Source: Pseudomonadota bacterium (GTDB lineage: Bacteria; Pseudomonadota; Alphaproteobacteria; Rhizobiales; Beijerinckiaceae). Taken from it: a stretch of DNA of 64,000 nucleotides. This document shows positions 44,399-53,404 of this stretch, piece by piece. A program made the translations under genes and the position numbers. How positions within the stretch are numbered: position 1 is the first letter of the stretch; every line of letters begins with the position of its first letter. The stretch is taken from positions 48,121 to 112,120 of the forward strand of contig JAEXGT010000105.1 of NCBI GenBank assembly GCA_023450615.1. Reading direction: 5' to 3'. A model generated the notes under the pieces. The model worked only from the letters and a program-made list of their open reading frames with translations, was not told the origin of the DNA and did not search any database.

Positions 44399-45847
44399 TC
44401 AGAAGTCGCGCTGGATGCGGATACGGCCTTCCCAAGTGTCGTCCGAGCCTATCGACCTGAATCCTCCCGTCGGCCCGCCGGAGGCATCCGTGACCGGAAC
44501 GGCCACGCGGCTGCGCGAGTCGACCCGGATGTAGAGTGCCTCGACGCCGATCAGGAAGCCTTCCACTGGCGTCCAGATCACGTTCGCGCCCGCACGGTAT
44601 TCGTTGAAATCGACAAGCCCGGTCGTCGTGCCGGCGGTGCCGGAGGCTATCGTCGCCGCATTTGCTGGCACCACGTACTGGGCGGCCCCAGGGGCGTCAA
44701 AGCGCATCCAGGATCCGAAAACATTTGTCTGGATGGTTGGTGTCCAATTGTGGTTGATGCCACCCGCGACACCATAGGCCTTGTTGGTCTTGAAGTCCCC
44801 CGTGAGGGGATCGACAAAGGCATCGGCAAAGGGCAGGGCCAGCCGGCCAGCGCCGATGAAGCCATCGCTGATGGAGCCTGCCTGACCGGCATTGATGTAG
44901 CCGACGGCCCCGTCCGTGTAGGTCGCCGAGATCCAGCCCGTGTCCCCGTCCCCGAGGAAGGGCAGGTTGGCATAGGCATGCGCCGCGAGTGCAAATCCGT
45001 AATCCGTGTCGGCATAAGCCGGATAGGGCAGGCCGGTTATCGGGTTAATGACAGGGACGGTCGCTCCGTTGATAGTGGTGAGGCCAAACGCCACATCGCG
45101 GATCTGATGCACCGCACCGGAGAGCTGTGCGCCGCCCCAGGTGCCGGTGTAGCGGAGATTGGCGACGACGTCGGGCATGCGCTCGCCGCCATAGTCGAAC
45201 GGAATCGGAACCAGGGCCGAAGCCGGGCCGCCCGCTCCGAAGAGAGGAAAGTTCATTCCGTTGTTAACCCGGCGCTCCGTGCCGTCCTCAAGCGACAGAG
45301 AGGCCGTGAATCCATTGCCAAACGAGAAGGTGTAAGCCAGCAGGTTCACCTCAGCGTTCGAAGGATCGTCGAAACGCAGATCGCCGAAGTTCGGGGCCGG
45401 CAAGTCCGTGTCGGAGAAGAAGGAAACGGCGCGACCTGCCGTCAGCCCCCCGAACTGGACATACGCCTGTGCGATCTTGGAATTCGTGACGACATCGTCG
45501 TCCACGTATGCGCCGGTGCTACGGGTGATTTCCATGCGGATGTATGTGCGCAGCAGGCCGTAAGCCGTTGTGGTGCGGGCGTCGAGGTTGAAACGCCCTC
45601 TGGCGCGTAAGCCGCTTGAGTCTTGAACACGCGTGATTGGCTCGACGTACAGATACTCGGCTCGCACGCGACCGCCAATGCGCAGGCATGTATCCGTACC
45701 GGGAATGTAGAAGAAGCCTGTACCTTGGGCCGAGCAGATCCGGACATATTCGACAGGTGCTGCGGTTTTCGCAGGTAGATCGGCCGCATTGACAGTGGTA
45801 CTTGCAACCGCAAAGGACCCAAACAACAGGGGTCGAACCAGCTTCAT
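44399..45847 (-). CDS. Porin_2-family outer-membrane porin
   Basis: A 482-residue trimeric porin. It has a signal peptide MKLVRPLLFGSFAVASTTVNA, the family start APVEYVRICSAQGTGFFYIPGTDTCLR (with its two Cys), a constriction-loop region, alternating amphipathic strands, and the terminal Phe needed for outer-membrane insertion. It allows diffusion of small hydrophilic solutes. This family is characteristic of Hyphomicrobiales and helps place the organism. Confidence 0.92.
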   Translation of the reverse strand: MKLVRPLLFGSFAVASTTVNAADLPAKTAAPVEYVRICSAQGTGFFYIPGTDTCLRIGGRVRAEYLYVEPITRVQDSSGLRARGRFNLDARTTTAYGLLRTYIRMEITRSTGAYVDDDVVTNSKIAQAYVQFGGLTAGRAVSFFSDTDLPAPNFGDLRFDDPSNAEVNLLAYTFSFGNGFTASLSLEDGTERRVNNGMNFPLFGAGGPASALVPIPFDYGGERMPDVVANLRYTGTWGGAQLSGAVHQIRDVAFGLTTINGATVPVINPITGLPYPAYADTDYGFALAAHAYANLPFLGDGDTGWISATYTDGAVGYINAGQAGSISDGFIGAGRLALPFADAFVDPLTGDFKTNKAYGVAGGINHNWTPTIQTNVFGSWMRFDAPGAAQYVVPANAATIASGTAGTTTGLVDFNEYRAGANVIWTPVEGFLIGVEALYIRVDSRSRVAVPVTDASGGPTGGFRSIGSDDTWEGRIRIQRDF

Positions 45848-46038
45848 CGCGTCAACTCCGCGTTAGACTTGCCCCCCGAGAGCGATCCTGCGCCTGCCAC
45901 GAGAGAGCCGTCAAGCCTTCATAGGAATCTGCCTGTTTACGAAAGCTATGGCCACAAACGCCAAGCACGTGTCTCAAGGGATCAATCACCGATCCACCTG
46001 CGTGATGTGGCAATTCATTGCTTTAGCTGCCATGGCCC

Positions 46039-46461
46039 TCATCGCGAGCAGCGACGGTACGCGGTGCCCGTGGTATCCTGCTCGTTGAAGTAGCGCTTGA
46101 TCGAGCCATCCGGCTGCATTGCCATGAGAACCCTGACCTCGTTGCCCGCTACGGCGTTGGCGCAGTCGAGAACGAGACGCTGCCGGTCGCCGACTGGCCT
46201 GGCTGATTTGATACGACACGACGCCTGGGGTGTTCTCAGACGGTTGCCGGAGACGATGAAGGCGGGCGCGAAGATGTCGACCGGTTTCTTGAACGAGGTG
46301 CCTTTCCCTGCGGATGAATAGATCTCTGCGCAATCCGCGTCTCCGGCCAGCCAAGCCCCTTGGATGCCCGAGGAACCTTTCTGCGCCATCGCGCCCGAAA
46401 TCGCTGACGCGGCAAAGCCCAAGCCAAGCCCGGCGGCGCGGACAAGTCCAGCCACTCGCAT
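46039..46461 (-). CDS. Small exported protein of the GTC-element regulon
   Basis: A 140-residue protein starting at ATG 46461 after GGAAGGAGG, with a signal peptide ending SGAMA. The mature part has GAWLAGDADCAEIY and several Cys (C-EIY, ASCRIK, LDCANA, RRCSR), suggesting disulfides. I do not recognise the family; it probably acts in the periplasm. Promoter copy D sits 71 bp upstream of the ATG, so it is likely part of the regulon. Confidence 0.78.
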   Translation of the reverse strand: MRVAGLVRAAGLGLGFAASAISGAMAQKGSSGIQGAWLAGDADCAEIYSSAGKGTSFKKPVDIFAPAFIVSGNRLRTPQASCRIKSARPVGDRQRLVLDCANAVAGNEVRVLMAMQPDGSIKRYFNEQDTTGTAYRRCSR

Positions 46462-46531
46462 CGTATCCTCCTTCCGGCAAGGCATCCGTCCATGGCAGTC
46501 CAATGCGTCGCCCAGCCAAACGTGTCAGATC

Positions 46532-46588
46532 ACTGTAAACAGGGCAGGGTGGCCAGCTTGACCGGTGAGGACATTCTCTTGACAGTTT
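46532..46588 (-). promoter_or_regulatory. Tripartite GTC element plus -10 (copy D)
   Basis: On the minus strand the 33-bp element is at 46556-46588 and matches copy B at 28 of 33 positions. TACAGT (46532-46537) lies 18 bp further on. Predicted start is near 46525, giving a leader of about 64 nt to the ATG at 46461. Confidence 0.76.
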
Positions 46589-46710
46589 GGGCCACCGACG
46601 CAGACGGAAAAACACCATGGCACCGGCAGCGATCCCAGACTTCGGGCCGAAGTCCGGTAGACTGGATGTCACATGTTATGCGGCTCTTTGCCTTGTCTAT
46701 GGAAGCCTGG

Positions 46711-47682
46711 TCACCGCCCGCGCAGGACGACCTTGCCCTTGCGGCCAGGCTCGTTGCTGGCGCGCACGGCCTCGTCGATCCGATCGAGCGGAAAGATGGC
46801 ATCGACCGGGAGCGTGAGCTTGCCAGCGGCGGCCTCGGCTATGATTTCCTCAAGCAGATTGCCGATCACGTCGGGCGCGAGGTCCGGCTTGGCGCCCCAG
46901 AAACCGCGAATGGTGATCTGTTGGAAGATCGCGACAGACGGCTCGATGCGGATCGGCTGACCGCTCATAGCGCCGAAGATGACAATCTCGCCGCCGTCAT
47001 CCACCAGACGTCCAAGTTGCGACGGGCCGTCACCAGCCACGGAGTCCAGCCCGGCGCGGATCTTTCCGTCACCGACAAGATCGCGGGCCCGCGCTTCCCA
47101 GGCAGGCTGCTCGGTCGACACGACGTTGGTGATGCCAACGGCTGCAAGTTCGGCAATCGCCGCGTCACGCCGAACGAGACCGAGCACGTTGACACCCTTT
47201 TCCGCGCCAAAGCGCGAGAGAAGACGGCCGACCGCGCCATTGGCGCTGTTCTGGACAAGCCAATCGCCGCGCTGAAGGCCAAGCTTGGCGAGCACCATCT
47301 TCGCGCTGAGCGGCATGGCGATGAGCTGGCAAGCGGTTTCGTCGTCAATGGCGTCGGGAACGGGACGAGCGTGTCTCGCGTCGACAAGATAATAGTCAGC
47401 CCAGGTTTGCTGGCCTCCACCGATCACGCGCTGCCCGACCTGAAGATTTTCGACCCCGGCTCCGATTTCCTCCACCACGCCGAGTGCCTCTGTGCCCCCG
47501 ACCACCGGCAGCTGCGGTTTGATTCCATATTTGCCAGCCACGGTCATCAGGTCATGATTGTGGATGGGGGACAGGATCATCCGGACCAGAGCCTGCCCCG
47601 GCCCAGGCGTAGGCCGCTCACGCTCAGCAAGGGTCAACACCTCGGCCGGATCGCCAAATCGTTCGAATACAACGCCGCGCAT
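46711..47682 (-). CDS. Zinc-independent quinone oxidoreductase / MDR-family reductase
   Basis: A 323-residue medium-chain dehydrogenase. I chose ATG 47682 after AAAGGA. The N-terminal GroES-like domain (RGVVFERFGDPAEVL) and the Rossmann segment with NSANGAVGRLLSRFGAEKGVNV are present, but the catalytic zinc ligands are not evident, pointing to a NADPH:quinone or enoyl reductase. It is downstream of the TetR gene in the same orientation and may be controlled by it. Confidence 0.84.
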   Translation of the reverse strand: MRGVVFERFGDPAEVLTLAERERPTPGPGQALVRMILSPIHNHDLMTVAGKYGIKPQLPVVGGTEALGVVEEIGAGVENLQVGQRVIGGGQQTWADYYLVDARHARPVPDAIDDETACQLIAMPLSAKMVLAKLGLQRGDWLVQNSANGAVGRLLSRFGAEKGVNVLGLVRRDAAIAELAAVGITNVVSTEQPAWEARARDLVGDGKIRAGLDSVAGDGPSQLGRLVDDGGEIVIFGAMSGQPIRIEPSVAIFQQITIRGFWGAKPDLAPDVIGNLLEEIIAEAAAGKLTLPVDAIFPLDRIDEAVRASNEPGRKGKVVLRGR

Positions 47683-47898
47683 GAGCAATTCCTTTGTCTG
47701 AAGAAGTCCTTCAACTAGGTTGGGTGGTTCTGAGAGCAAGATTTGGCATGTTCCGGCTCCAGGCCAATCGCCTCTTGAACGAGAACATAGGAAGCTCCTG
47801 TTCGTGAACGAATTGCGCAGGTGATACCGGCAATGGCTTCGGTCGGGACGGCGATCCTGATCACTCTACGAATATCTGAAGCCTGACTGGGTAATCTT

Positions 47899-48525
47899 TC
47901 AGTCGTCTGCAGATGGGCGGCTCCCTGGCCACGCCGACAACGCCACATCGACAATCTGCATCAGCCTTTCCGTGCATGCTCCGTCACAGGCCTGCGCCGA
48001 CATGCCCTGCACGACTGCAGCGTAGAAGCGTGCGAGAACATCGGTGTCGGTATCGGCGGGAAGTTCGCCCTCACGTATCGCGCGGATGAAGCGTGCCTTG
48101 AGAGCCTGAACCGAGGCTTCCCGCCGCGCCGCGGCCGCTTCGGCGACCGTGTCATTCTCCTTGGCGTGCTGGAGAACAGCGGTTGAGACGATGCAGCCGC
48201 GCGGGTTCTCTGGATTGGTAATGCCTTGCACTACGTCGCGAAGATAGAACGCAAGGGCGTCATAGGCAGACAATTCGCCCTCTAAAATCTCCGAACGGCT
48301 TTTGCTTTGACGCTCGATCTCATGATCAAGCGCCTGCCGATAGAGCTCTTCCTTCGAACCGAAGGCTGCGTACAGGGACGGGGGCGCAACCCCCATGGCC
48401 TGCGTGAGGTCGGCGATCGACGTTCCTTCGTATCCATGTTGCCAGAAAAGCCGCGCTGCGATCTCAAGCCCAGCCTCACGGTCCAGCATTCTGGGCCTGC
48501 CTCGTTTCCGGGTTGGTTCATTCAT
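47899..48525 (-). CDS. TetR-family transcriptional repressor
   Basis: A 208-residue regulator with an N-terminal helix-turn-helix (GTSIADLTQAMGVAPPSLYAAFGSKEELY) and an all-helical ligand domain with PRGCIVSTAVL, a TetR_C group seen in regulators of quinone or aldehyde-responsive reductases. It is divergent from an SDR gene, and a reductase lies downstream. Its own target is likely both of these. The ligand is unknown. Confidence 0.9.
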   Translation of the reverse strand: MNEPTRKRGRPRMLDREAGLEIAARLFWQHGYEGTSIADLTQAMGVAPPSLYAAFGSKEELYRQALDHEIERQSKSRSEILEGELSAYDALAFYLRDVVQGITNPENPRGCIVSTAVLQHAKENDTVAEAAAARREASVQALKARFIRAIREGELPADTDTDVLARFYAAVVQGMSAQACDGACTERLMQIVDVALSAWPGSRPSADD

Positions 48526-48613
48526 TTTATAGCGATCCTTACATTTTAATTGACCGACCTAGCTTTCTGCTTATTATATCGATCACTAGATAAATCGCAA
48601 CGGAGTGAGAGCG
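48526..48613. promoter_or_regulatory. TetR/SDR divergent promoter with half-site repeats
   Basis: The A+T-rich interval contains TATAGCGATC near 48530-48539 and TATCGATCACTAGATA near 48577-48592, the latter with TATC...GATA ends. These could be operators for the adjacent TetR protein. The SDR ribosome-binding site GGAGTGAG lies at 48602-48609. Confidence 0.4.
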
Positions 48614-49387
48614 ATGCCTGGAAAACTATCGAATAAAGTAGCCCTCATTACGGGCAGTTCACGCGGTATCGGCCGCGCCACTGCCTTGGCTTTCGCTAGA
48701 GAAGGCGCAGCCCTGATCGGTATTCACTATGCCAGCAACGCGGATGCAGCCCATGATACGGTTCGCGAGATCGAAGCTCTTGGAGCTCGGGCTGTTGCCC
48801 TTAATGCCGACCTGAAAAAGGGCAGGGAGGCAGCGGAAAGCCTTTGGGATCAGTTCAGCGCGGCTGCGATCGCCGTCACAGGTGAGCCTAGGCTGGACAT
48901 TCTCGTCAACAACGCAGGAGTAGCACCCGCTATCCCTCTCGCGCAAACGAGCGAGGCAAACTTCGACGAGATCATGACGGTCAATCTGAAGGCTCCCTTC
49001 TTCCTGATTCAGGCTGTCGCCGATCATCTTCGTGACAACGGGCGCATCATTAACATCTCCACGGGCTTCACTCGCGTCGCCGCACCCACTCATCCCGCCT
49101 ACGCAACATCGAAAGGCGGCCTGGAAACGCTGACGCTGGCGCTGGCGCCGGAGTTTGGACGGCGCGGCATCACGGTGAATGCCGTCATGCCCGGCGTCAC
49201 GGAAACTGACATGAACGCGGAATGGATCAAGGTCCCAGAGGCGCGAGCAGGCGCGGAAGCAATGTCGGTGTTCTCGCGCGTCGGTCAGGTCGCCGATGTG
49301 GCCGACATCATCACCTTCCTCGCCTCGCACGACGCGCGTTGGATGACGGGGCAGGTGTTGGACGCTACGGGTGGCACCCGGCTCTAA
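48614..49387 (+). CDS. SDR-family oxidoreductase
   Basis: A 257-residue short-chain dehydrogenase. The ATG at 48614 is preceded by GGAGTGAG; the GTG at 48605 is an alternative. Motifs: TGSSRGIGRATAL (NAD(P) binding), NNAGVAP, the catalytic Tyr and Lys in YATSKGGLETLT, and VMPGVTETDM. The FabG-like form suggests a ketoacyl or xenobiotic ketone substrate. It is likely repressed by the divergent TetR protein. Confidence 0.9.
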   Translation: MPGKLSNKVALITGSSRGIGRATALAFAREGAALIGIHYASNADAAHDTVREIEALGARAVALNADLKKGREAAESLWDQFSAAAIAVTGEPRLDILVNNAGVAPAIPLAQTSEANFDEIMTVNLKAPFFLIQAVADHLRDNGRIINISTGFTRVAAPTHPAYATSKGGLETLTLALAPEFGRRGITVNAVMPGVTETDMNAEWIKVPEARAGAEAMSVFSRVGQVADVADIITFLASHDARWMTGQVLDATGGTRL

Positions 49388-49411
49388 CTCCAACGTTTGC
49401 TCAGCCTGTTT

Positions 49412-49439
49412 GGCGCGCCCGGCCATCTGCGGGCGCGCC
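49412..49439 (+). terminator. Probable terminator of the SDR gene
   Basis: A perfect 10-bp stem, GGCGCGCCCG (49412-49421) and CGGGCGCGCC (49430-49439), encloses an 8-base loop and is followed by TCTT. It lies 25 bp after the SDR stop and before promoter copy E. Confidence 0.6.
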
Positions 49440-49491
49440 TCTTGCAACCCTAATCATAGCGATAATCATTCCGAAGATGCCAGGGTGACCC

Positions 49492-49548
49492 AAAGTGTCA
49501 GTGGATTGTCACTACGGGTCAAGCACCGCACCCCTCCCGGATTAGGAT
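49492..49548 (+). promoter_or_regulatory. Tripartite GTC element plus -10 (copy E)
   Basis: The element spans 49492-49524 with three perfect GTC triplets. TAGGAT (49543-49548) follows after 18 bp. The predicted start near 49555 is only about 15 nt before the ATG at 49570, a close and convincing fit. Confidence 0.8.
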
Positions 49549-49569
49549 AAGACTGGGAGGCAGCAAACG

Positions 49570-49824
49570 ATGAAGCTCGCAATCGCATTGTCGGCAATAG
49601 CCGTAGGATTCGTAGCCGCCAGCACTGAAGAGGCCCGCGCGGTGGTTTACTGCCAATACATCAATTATCCTGTTGGTTGCGTAGTGCGACCCGGCGTCGT
49701 GCTGCGGCCTCGGCCAGTCGCACGTGCCGTGGTGACCCCGGGTGTCGGCGCCCCAGGTGTCGGCGTGCGACCAGGAACGCCCATGAACCGTGGCGGTCCG
49801 GTCAATCGCGTTGGTCGGCGTTGA
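49570..49824 (+). CDS. Small exported Pro/Val/Gly-rich protein of the GTC-element regulon
   Basis: An 84-residue protein with a GGGAGG site, a signal peptide (MKLAIALSAIAVGFVAAS, AREA-like end) and a mature part with AVVYCQYINYPVGCVV followed by a repetitive low-complexity tail rich in Pro, Val, Gly and Arg (PGVGAPGVGV). Two Cys could form a disulfide. The family is unknown; a surface or periplasmic role is inferred. Confidence 0.75.
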   Translation: MKLAIALSAIAVGFVAASTEEARAVVYCQYINYPVGCVVRPGVVLRPRPVARAVVTPGVGAPGVGVRPGTPMNRGGPVNRVGRR

Positions 49825-49883
49825 GGGCATTTGTTCCGACGCAACGCCATCACGCTCAATCAGCGGAAGCAGGATCCAGGAGC

Positions 49884-51032
49884 ATGACGGACAAGCCGTA
49901 TCCCAATGCGCGTCCGGTGGTCGAGGCAACCTTGCTCCGTGCATTCCCATTCAGGCCATCTCTCTTCTGGCTCCTGATCCTCGCACCTGCCGCAGCGCTA
50001 TTCGACCACGCGGGATCCGTACCCGCTGGAGTGGTCTTCTTCTGTGCCGCTCTAGCCATCGTGCCGTTCGCCAAGCTCATCGTTCAGGGCACCGAGCAGG
50101 TTGCCGCCCATACAGGCGCTACGATTGGTGGCCTCCTCAATGCTACGTTCGGCAACCTGCCGGAGTTGATCATTGCGATGGCGGCGCTGCGGGCGGGCCT
50201 GCTGGAGATGGTGCGCGCCTCCATCGTCGGGGCATTGCTCGCCAATCTGCTGGTGGCCCTCGGAATGTCCTTCCTGCTCGGCGGCTTGCGCCACCACAGT
50301 CAGGAGTACAACCCGAACGCGGTTCGGATCTACTCGTCGACCATGGTTCTGGCCTGGATAAGTCTGGCGCTGCCGAGTGCCTTCCATCGTGCCTTGGGCT
50401 CGGAACCTCACCTTGGCGCGCATGCTACATTGGATCTCGTCGTGGCGGTCGTACTGCTGGGGCTGTACGGACTCTTCCTGTTGTATTCCCTGAGAACGCA
50501 TCCGGAGACTTTCTCCGAACTGAATGCGCCTTCTTCGGAAGACGGCGGTGGGCACTCACCAAGCCTCAAGCGGGGCATCGCGACCTTGCTGGTTGCCTCC
50601 CTCGGCGCGGCCTGGATGAGCGAGATCCTCGTCGGTGCCGCCGAACAGGCTGGGCACGCGCTCGGCATGTCGCAGATGTTCATGGGCGTGATCGTGCTCG
50701 CGCTCGTCGGCGGCGCGGCGGAGACCGGCTCGGCCATTGCCATGGGCCGAGCCAATCGGCCAGACCTCAGCATCGGCATTGCCATGGGAAGTTGTGTGCA
50801 GATCGCCTTGTTCGTGGCGCCGATCCTGGTGCTGGTTGCACCGGCCATGGGGCAGCCGCTCTTTCGCCTAGTGTTCTCGCAGGCCGAGATGTGGATGCTG
50901 TTCGGGGCCGTTCTGCTCGGGGCGACAGTGACCACGACAGGACAATCCAACTGGTTCAAGGGCGCGCAACTGCTCGCGCTCTACCTGATCATCGCGGCCA
51001 TCCTGTATCTGATCCCGGTTGCCTCGCCGTAG
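49884..51032 (+). CDS. Calcium/proton (cation) exchanger, CaCA family
   Basis: A 382-residue inner-membrane antiporter with two homologous halves. The alpha repeats show GGLLNATFGNLPELIIA and LVGGAAETGSAIAMGRANRPDLSIGIAMGS, with the conserved acidic residues for Ca2+ and H+. ATG 49884 follows CCAGGAG closely. The channel gene begins 11 bp after the stop. It likely exports Ca2+. Confidence 0.9.
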   Translation: MTDKPYPNARPVVEATLLRAFPFRPSLFWLLILAPAAALFDHAGSVPAGVVFFCAALAIVPFAKLIVQGTEQVAAHTGATIGGLLNATFGNLPELIIAMAALRAGLLEMVRASIVGALLANLLVALGMSFLLGGLRHHSQEYNPNAVRIYSSTMVLAWISLALPSAFHRALGSEPHLGAHATLDLVVAVVLLGLYGLFLLYSLRTHPETFSELNAPSSEDGGGHSPSLKRGIATLLVASLGAAWMSEILVGAAEQAGHALGMSQMFMGVIVLALVGGAAETGSAIAMGRANRPDLSIGIAMGSCVQIALFVAPILVLVAPAMGQPLFRLVFSQAEMWMLFGAVLLGATVTTTGQSNWFKGAQLLALYLIIAAILYLIPVASP

Positions 51033-51042
51033 GGCCGTCACC

Positions 51043-51477
51043 ATGCTGCGGCAGCTTCTCCTCGGCGGGGTGATCAGTTTGGCCAACATTGCCATCCATG
51101 CAGCCGTGATGGCGGCCGTCGTGAGCACCGCCAGACGGGCGCTGAAGTGGGAACGCCGTCGGCCTCAGGTTTGGCTCGCCGCCATCATGGTCGCAACCGT
51201 CGGGATTCTGATGGTCGCTCATGTCGCCGAGGTGGGCGTGTGGGCGGTTGCCTATGCGGTCTTGCATGTCGCTCCTGCCGGAGCCGACGTGCTGTACTTC
51301 GCCTTCGTCAACTATGCGACCCTCGGCTACGGCGACATCGTGCCGGTGGAGAACTGGCGCCTGCTCGGCCCGATGGCGGCCATGAACGGGGCTCTCCTGT
51401 TCGGATGGTCGACTGCGGTAATCTTCGAAGTGTTGAGGCAGGCCATGCGCCGCCGAGACCGTAGAGGCGAGCCGTGA
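51043..51477 (+). CDS. Two-TM potassium channel
   Basis: A 144-residue protein with hydrophobic helices near 10-30, 48-75 and 112-130, and the K+ selectivity filter TLGYGD near residue 95. It lacks a regulatory domain. The start at 51043 follows an AGGG site 11 bp after the exchanger stop, so the genes are likely an operon. It would conduct K+ or another cation across the inner membrane. Confidence 0.86.
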   Translation: MLRQLLLGGVISLANIAIHAAVMAAVVSTARRALKWERRRPQVWLAAIMVATVGILMVAHVAEVGVWAVAYAVLHVAPAGADVLYFAFVNYATLGYGDIVPVENWRLLGPMAAMNGALLFGWSTAVIFEVLRQAMRRRDRRGEP

Positions 51478-51538
51478 AGGCCGGAACGATGCGTTGCAGA
51501 AAGGTTGCGTTAGATCCGGATAGGAAGCATCTGATCTT

Positions 51539-53374
51539 TCACGCTGTTCCGAGGTACTGCGATACGGCACCGTCGATTGTGGGGGAGAACCTCGTCTCGC
51601 CGAAGCGGTCGAACAACCCAAACCGCCGCAGTTTGTCTTTTACCGGATCCTTCAGTTCGGCAAACCGGAGTTCTATCCCTTGCGCCAGCAAGGTCTCATC
51701 GAGTTCTGTCAGGGCATCGGCCGCCGTTACGTCAACGCTGGTGACCGGAGCCGCCGCGACAATCACGCATCGCACGTGCGTCGGCGATTCTGCCACGGCA
51801 GCGAGAACACGCTCCCGAAACAGTTCCGCGTTGGCGAAGAACAGAGGCGCATCCCACCGGAACAGGACAAGGCCGGGAAGCCGGCTGGCTTCAGGATAGC
51901 GCGTGACGTCATGATAACCCTCGACACCGGCGGGGCGCCCAAGGATAGCGGAGTAGGGGCGCCATCCGTCCCACAGGAACTCGATTACGGCGATCACAAT
52001 CGCCAGGCCGATCCCCGGGATGGCGCCGAACACCGCTACACCTGCGAAGCAGGCAATCGACAGCCAGAACTCCCAGCGCTGAATGCGATAGATCCGCCCG
52101 AGGTCTGCGACCTCGAAGAGCCCAATAGCCGATGCGATAACCACGGCCGCCAGGGCGGATGTCGGCAGGTTTCGCAGAAGGTTAGGGGCCACGAGCAGCA
52201 GCAGGGCGATGGCCAGTGCACCGACGATGCCGGTCAATTGCGTGCGGGCTCCGGCGGCTTCAGCCACAGGCGTGCGCGAGCTGCTGCTGCTGATCGGAAA
52301 GCCCTGGAAGAATCCGGTGACAAAATTTGCTGCTCCCAGCCCCACCATTTCCTGGTTGGGATCGACCGCGGTGCGAGTCCTTGCGGCATAGGCACGCGAG
52401 AGAACACTGGTGTCGGCGAACGATACCATGGCGACAGCGCAGCCCCCGATCACCACCGGAACAATATCGTCCATTTTGATCCAGGGAACAGCAAAACCGG
52501 GCAAGCCCTGAGGCAACGAGCCGAGGATCGAGACGTCGTGACGCTCGGCGAGGTCGAACAGGCCGACAAGGATGGTGGCGCCGACGACGGCAACCAGGAT
52601 GCCGGGCACACGTCGGCTCCCACGCAGCAACAGGATTGTCGCCAGCGTTCCCAAGCCGACCGCCAAGGCCACCCAGTTTGTCTTGCCTGCCAGGATAGCT
52701 CCACCGATCGCCCACAGCTCCCGTAACGGTCCGGTGCCTTCGATCGAGAAGCCGAAGAGTTTGGGAAGCTGGCTGATGAGGACAGTCAAGGCGATGCCGT
52801 TCATGTAGCCATAGCGGATCGGTTTGGACAGGAGTTCCGTCACGAAGCCGAGGCGTCCCAAACCGGCGAGGATCAGGACTGTCCCTGATACGAGCGCCAT
52901 CATGCCGCCTAAGACGACTGCGCGTTGCGGATCTCCACCGGACAGTGGAAGCACGACGCCGAGGATAACAGCCGCAAGAGCTGAATCCGGGCCGAGAACG
53001 AGGATGCGGCTCGGCCCGAAAACAGCGTAGATTAACAGAGGCACAATCGTGGCGTAGAGGCCGCAGATGCCCGGCAGGCCGGACGCCACGGCATAGGCAA
53101 TTCCGACGGGGACGAGCATCGTCGCGAGTACCAGCCCGGCTACGACATCATGGCCGAGCCATGCAGCTTCATATCGGAGGAGGGTGTTAAGTCCCGGCAC
53201 CCAGCGCAGCCATTTGCTGTTCGAGCCGGTGAACCGGACCAAGGACATTCCGTGTCGACTGCCCAGACTGCGGGCCTCACCTTCATCCAGCGCGTTATCG
53301 TCATCCGAAGACGGTCCCGGCATTGCTTCCATTCGCCCGGACGGAAGCGGATCCGTTGGATGCGTGCCAGGCAT
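51539..53374 (-). CDS. SulP-family anion transporter with STAS domain
   Basis: A 611-residue inner-membrane transporter with about 12 helices and a C-terminal STAS domain (about 500-600). The family block is GLVLATMLVPVGIAYAVASGLPGICGLYATIVPLLIYAVFG, and FPISSSSSRTPVAEAAGARTQ is the common substrate-site region. Substrates in the family are sulfate, bicarbonate or dicarboxylates. ATG 53374 has a GGAG site. It lies 30 bp below ppk2 on the same strand. Confidence 0.9.
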   Translation of the reverse strand: MPGTHPTDPLPSGRMEAMPGPSSDDDNALDEGEARSLGSRHGMSLVRFTGSNSKWLRWVPGLNTLLRYEAAWLGHDVVAGLVLATMLVPVGIAYAVASGLPGICGLYATIVPLLIYAVFGPSRILVLGPDSALAAVILGVVLPLSGGDPQRAVVLGGMMALVSGTVLILAGLGRLGFVTELLSKPIRYGYMNGIALTVLISQLPKLFGFSIEGTGPLRELWAIGGAILAGKTNWVALAVGLGTLATILLLRGSRRVPGILVAVVGATILVGLFDLAERHDVSILGSLPQGLPGFAVPWIKMDDIVPVVIGGCAVAMVSFADTSVLSRAYAARTRTAVDPNQEMVGLGAANFVTGFFQGFPISSSSSRTPVAEAAGARTQLTGIVGALAIALLLLVAPNLLRNLPTSALAAVVIASAIGLFEVADLGRIYRIQRWEFWLSIACFAGVAVFGAIPGIGLAIVIAVIEFLWDGWRPYSAILGRPAGVEGYHDVTRYPEASRLPGLVLFRWDAPLFFANAELFRERVLAAVAESPTHVRCVIVAAAPVTSVDVTAADALTELDETLLAQGIELRFAELKDPVKDKLRRFGLFDRFGETRFSPTIDGAVSQYLGTA

Positions 53375-53404
53375 GACCGCGCTCCGCGTATGGTCTCACA
53401 GTCC

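Noticed and set aside
46492..47718. 408-residue plus-strand open frame
   Set aside because: It is antisense to the quinone oxidoreductase and covers promoter D.
47715..47954. 79-residue frame between TetR and the reductase
   Set aside because: It overlaps the TetR end, lacks a ribosome-binding site and has no recognised motif.
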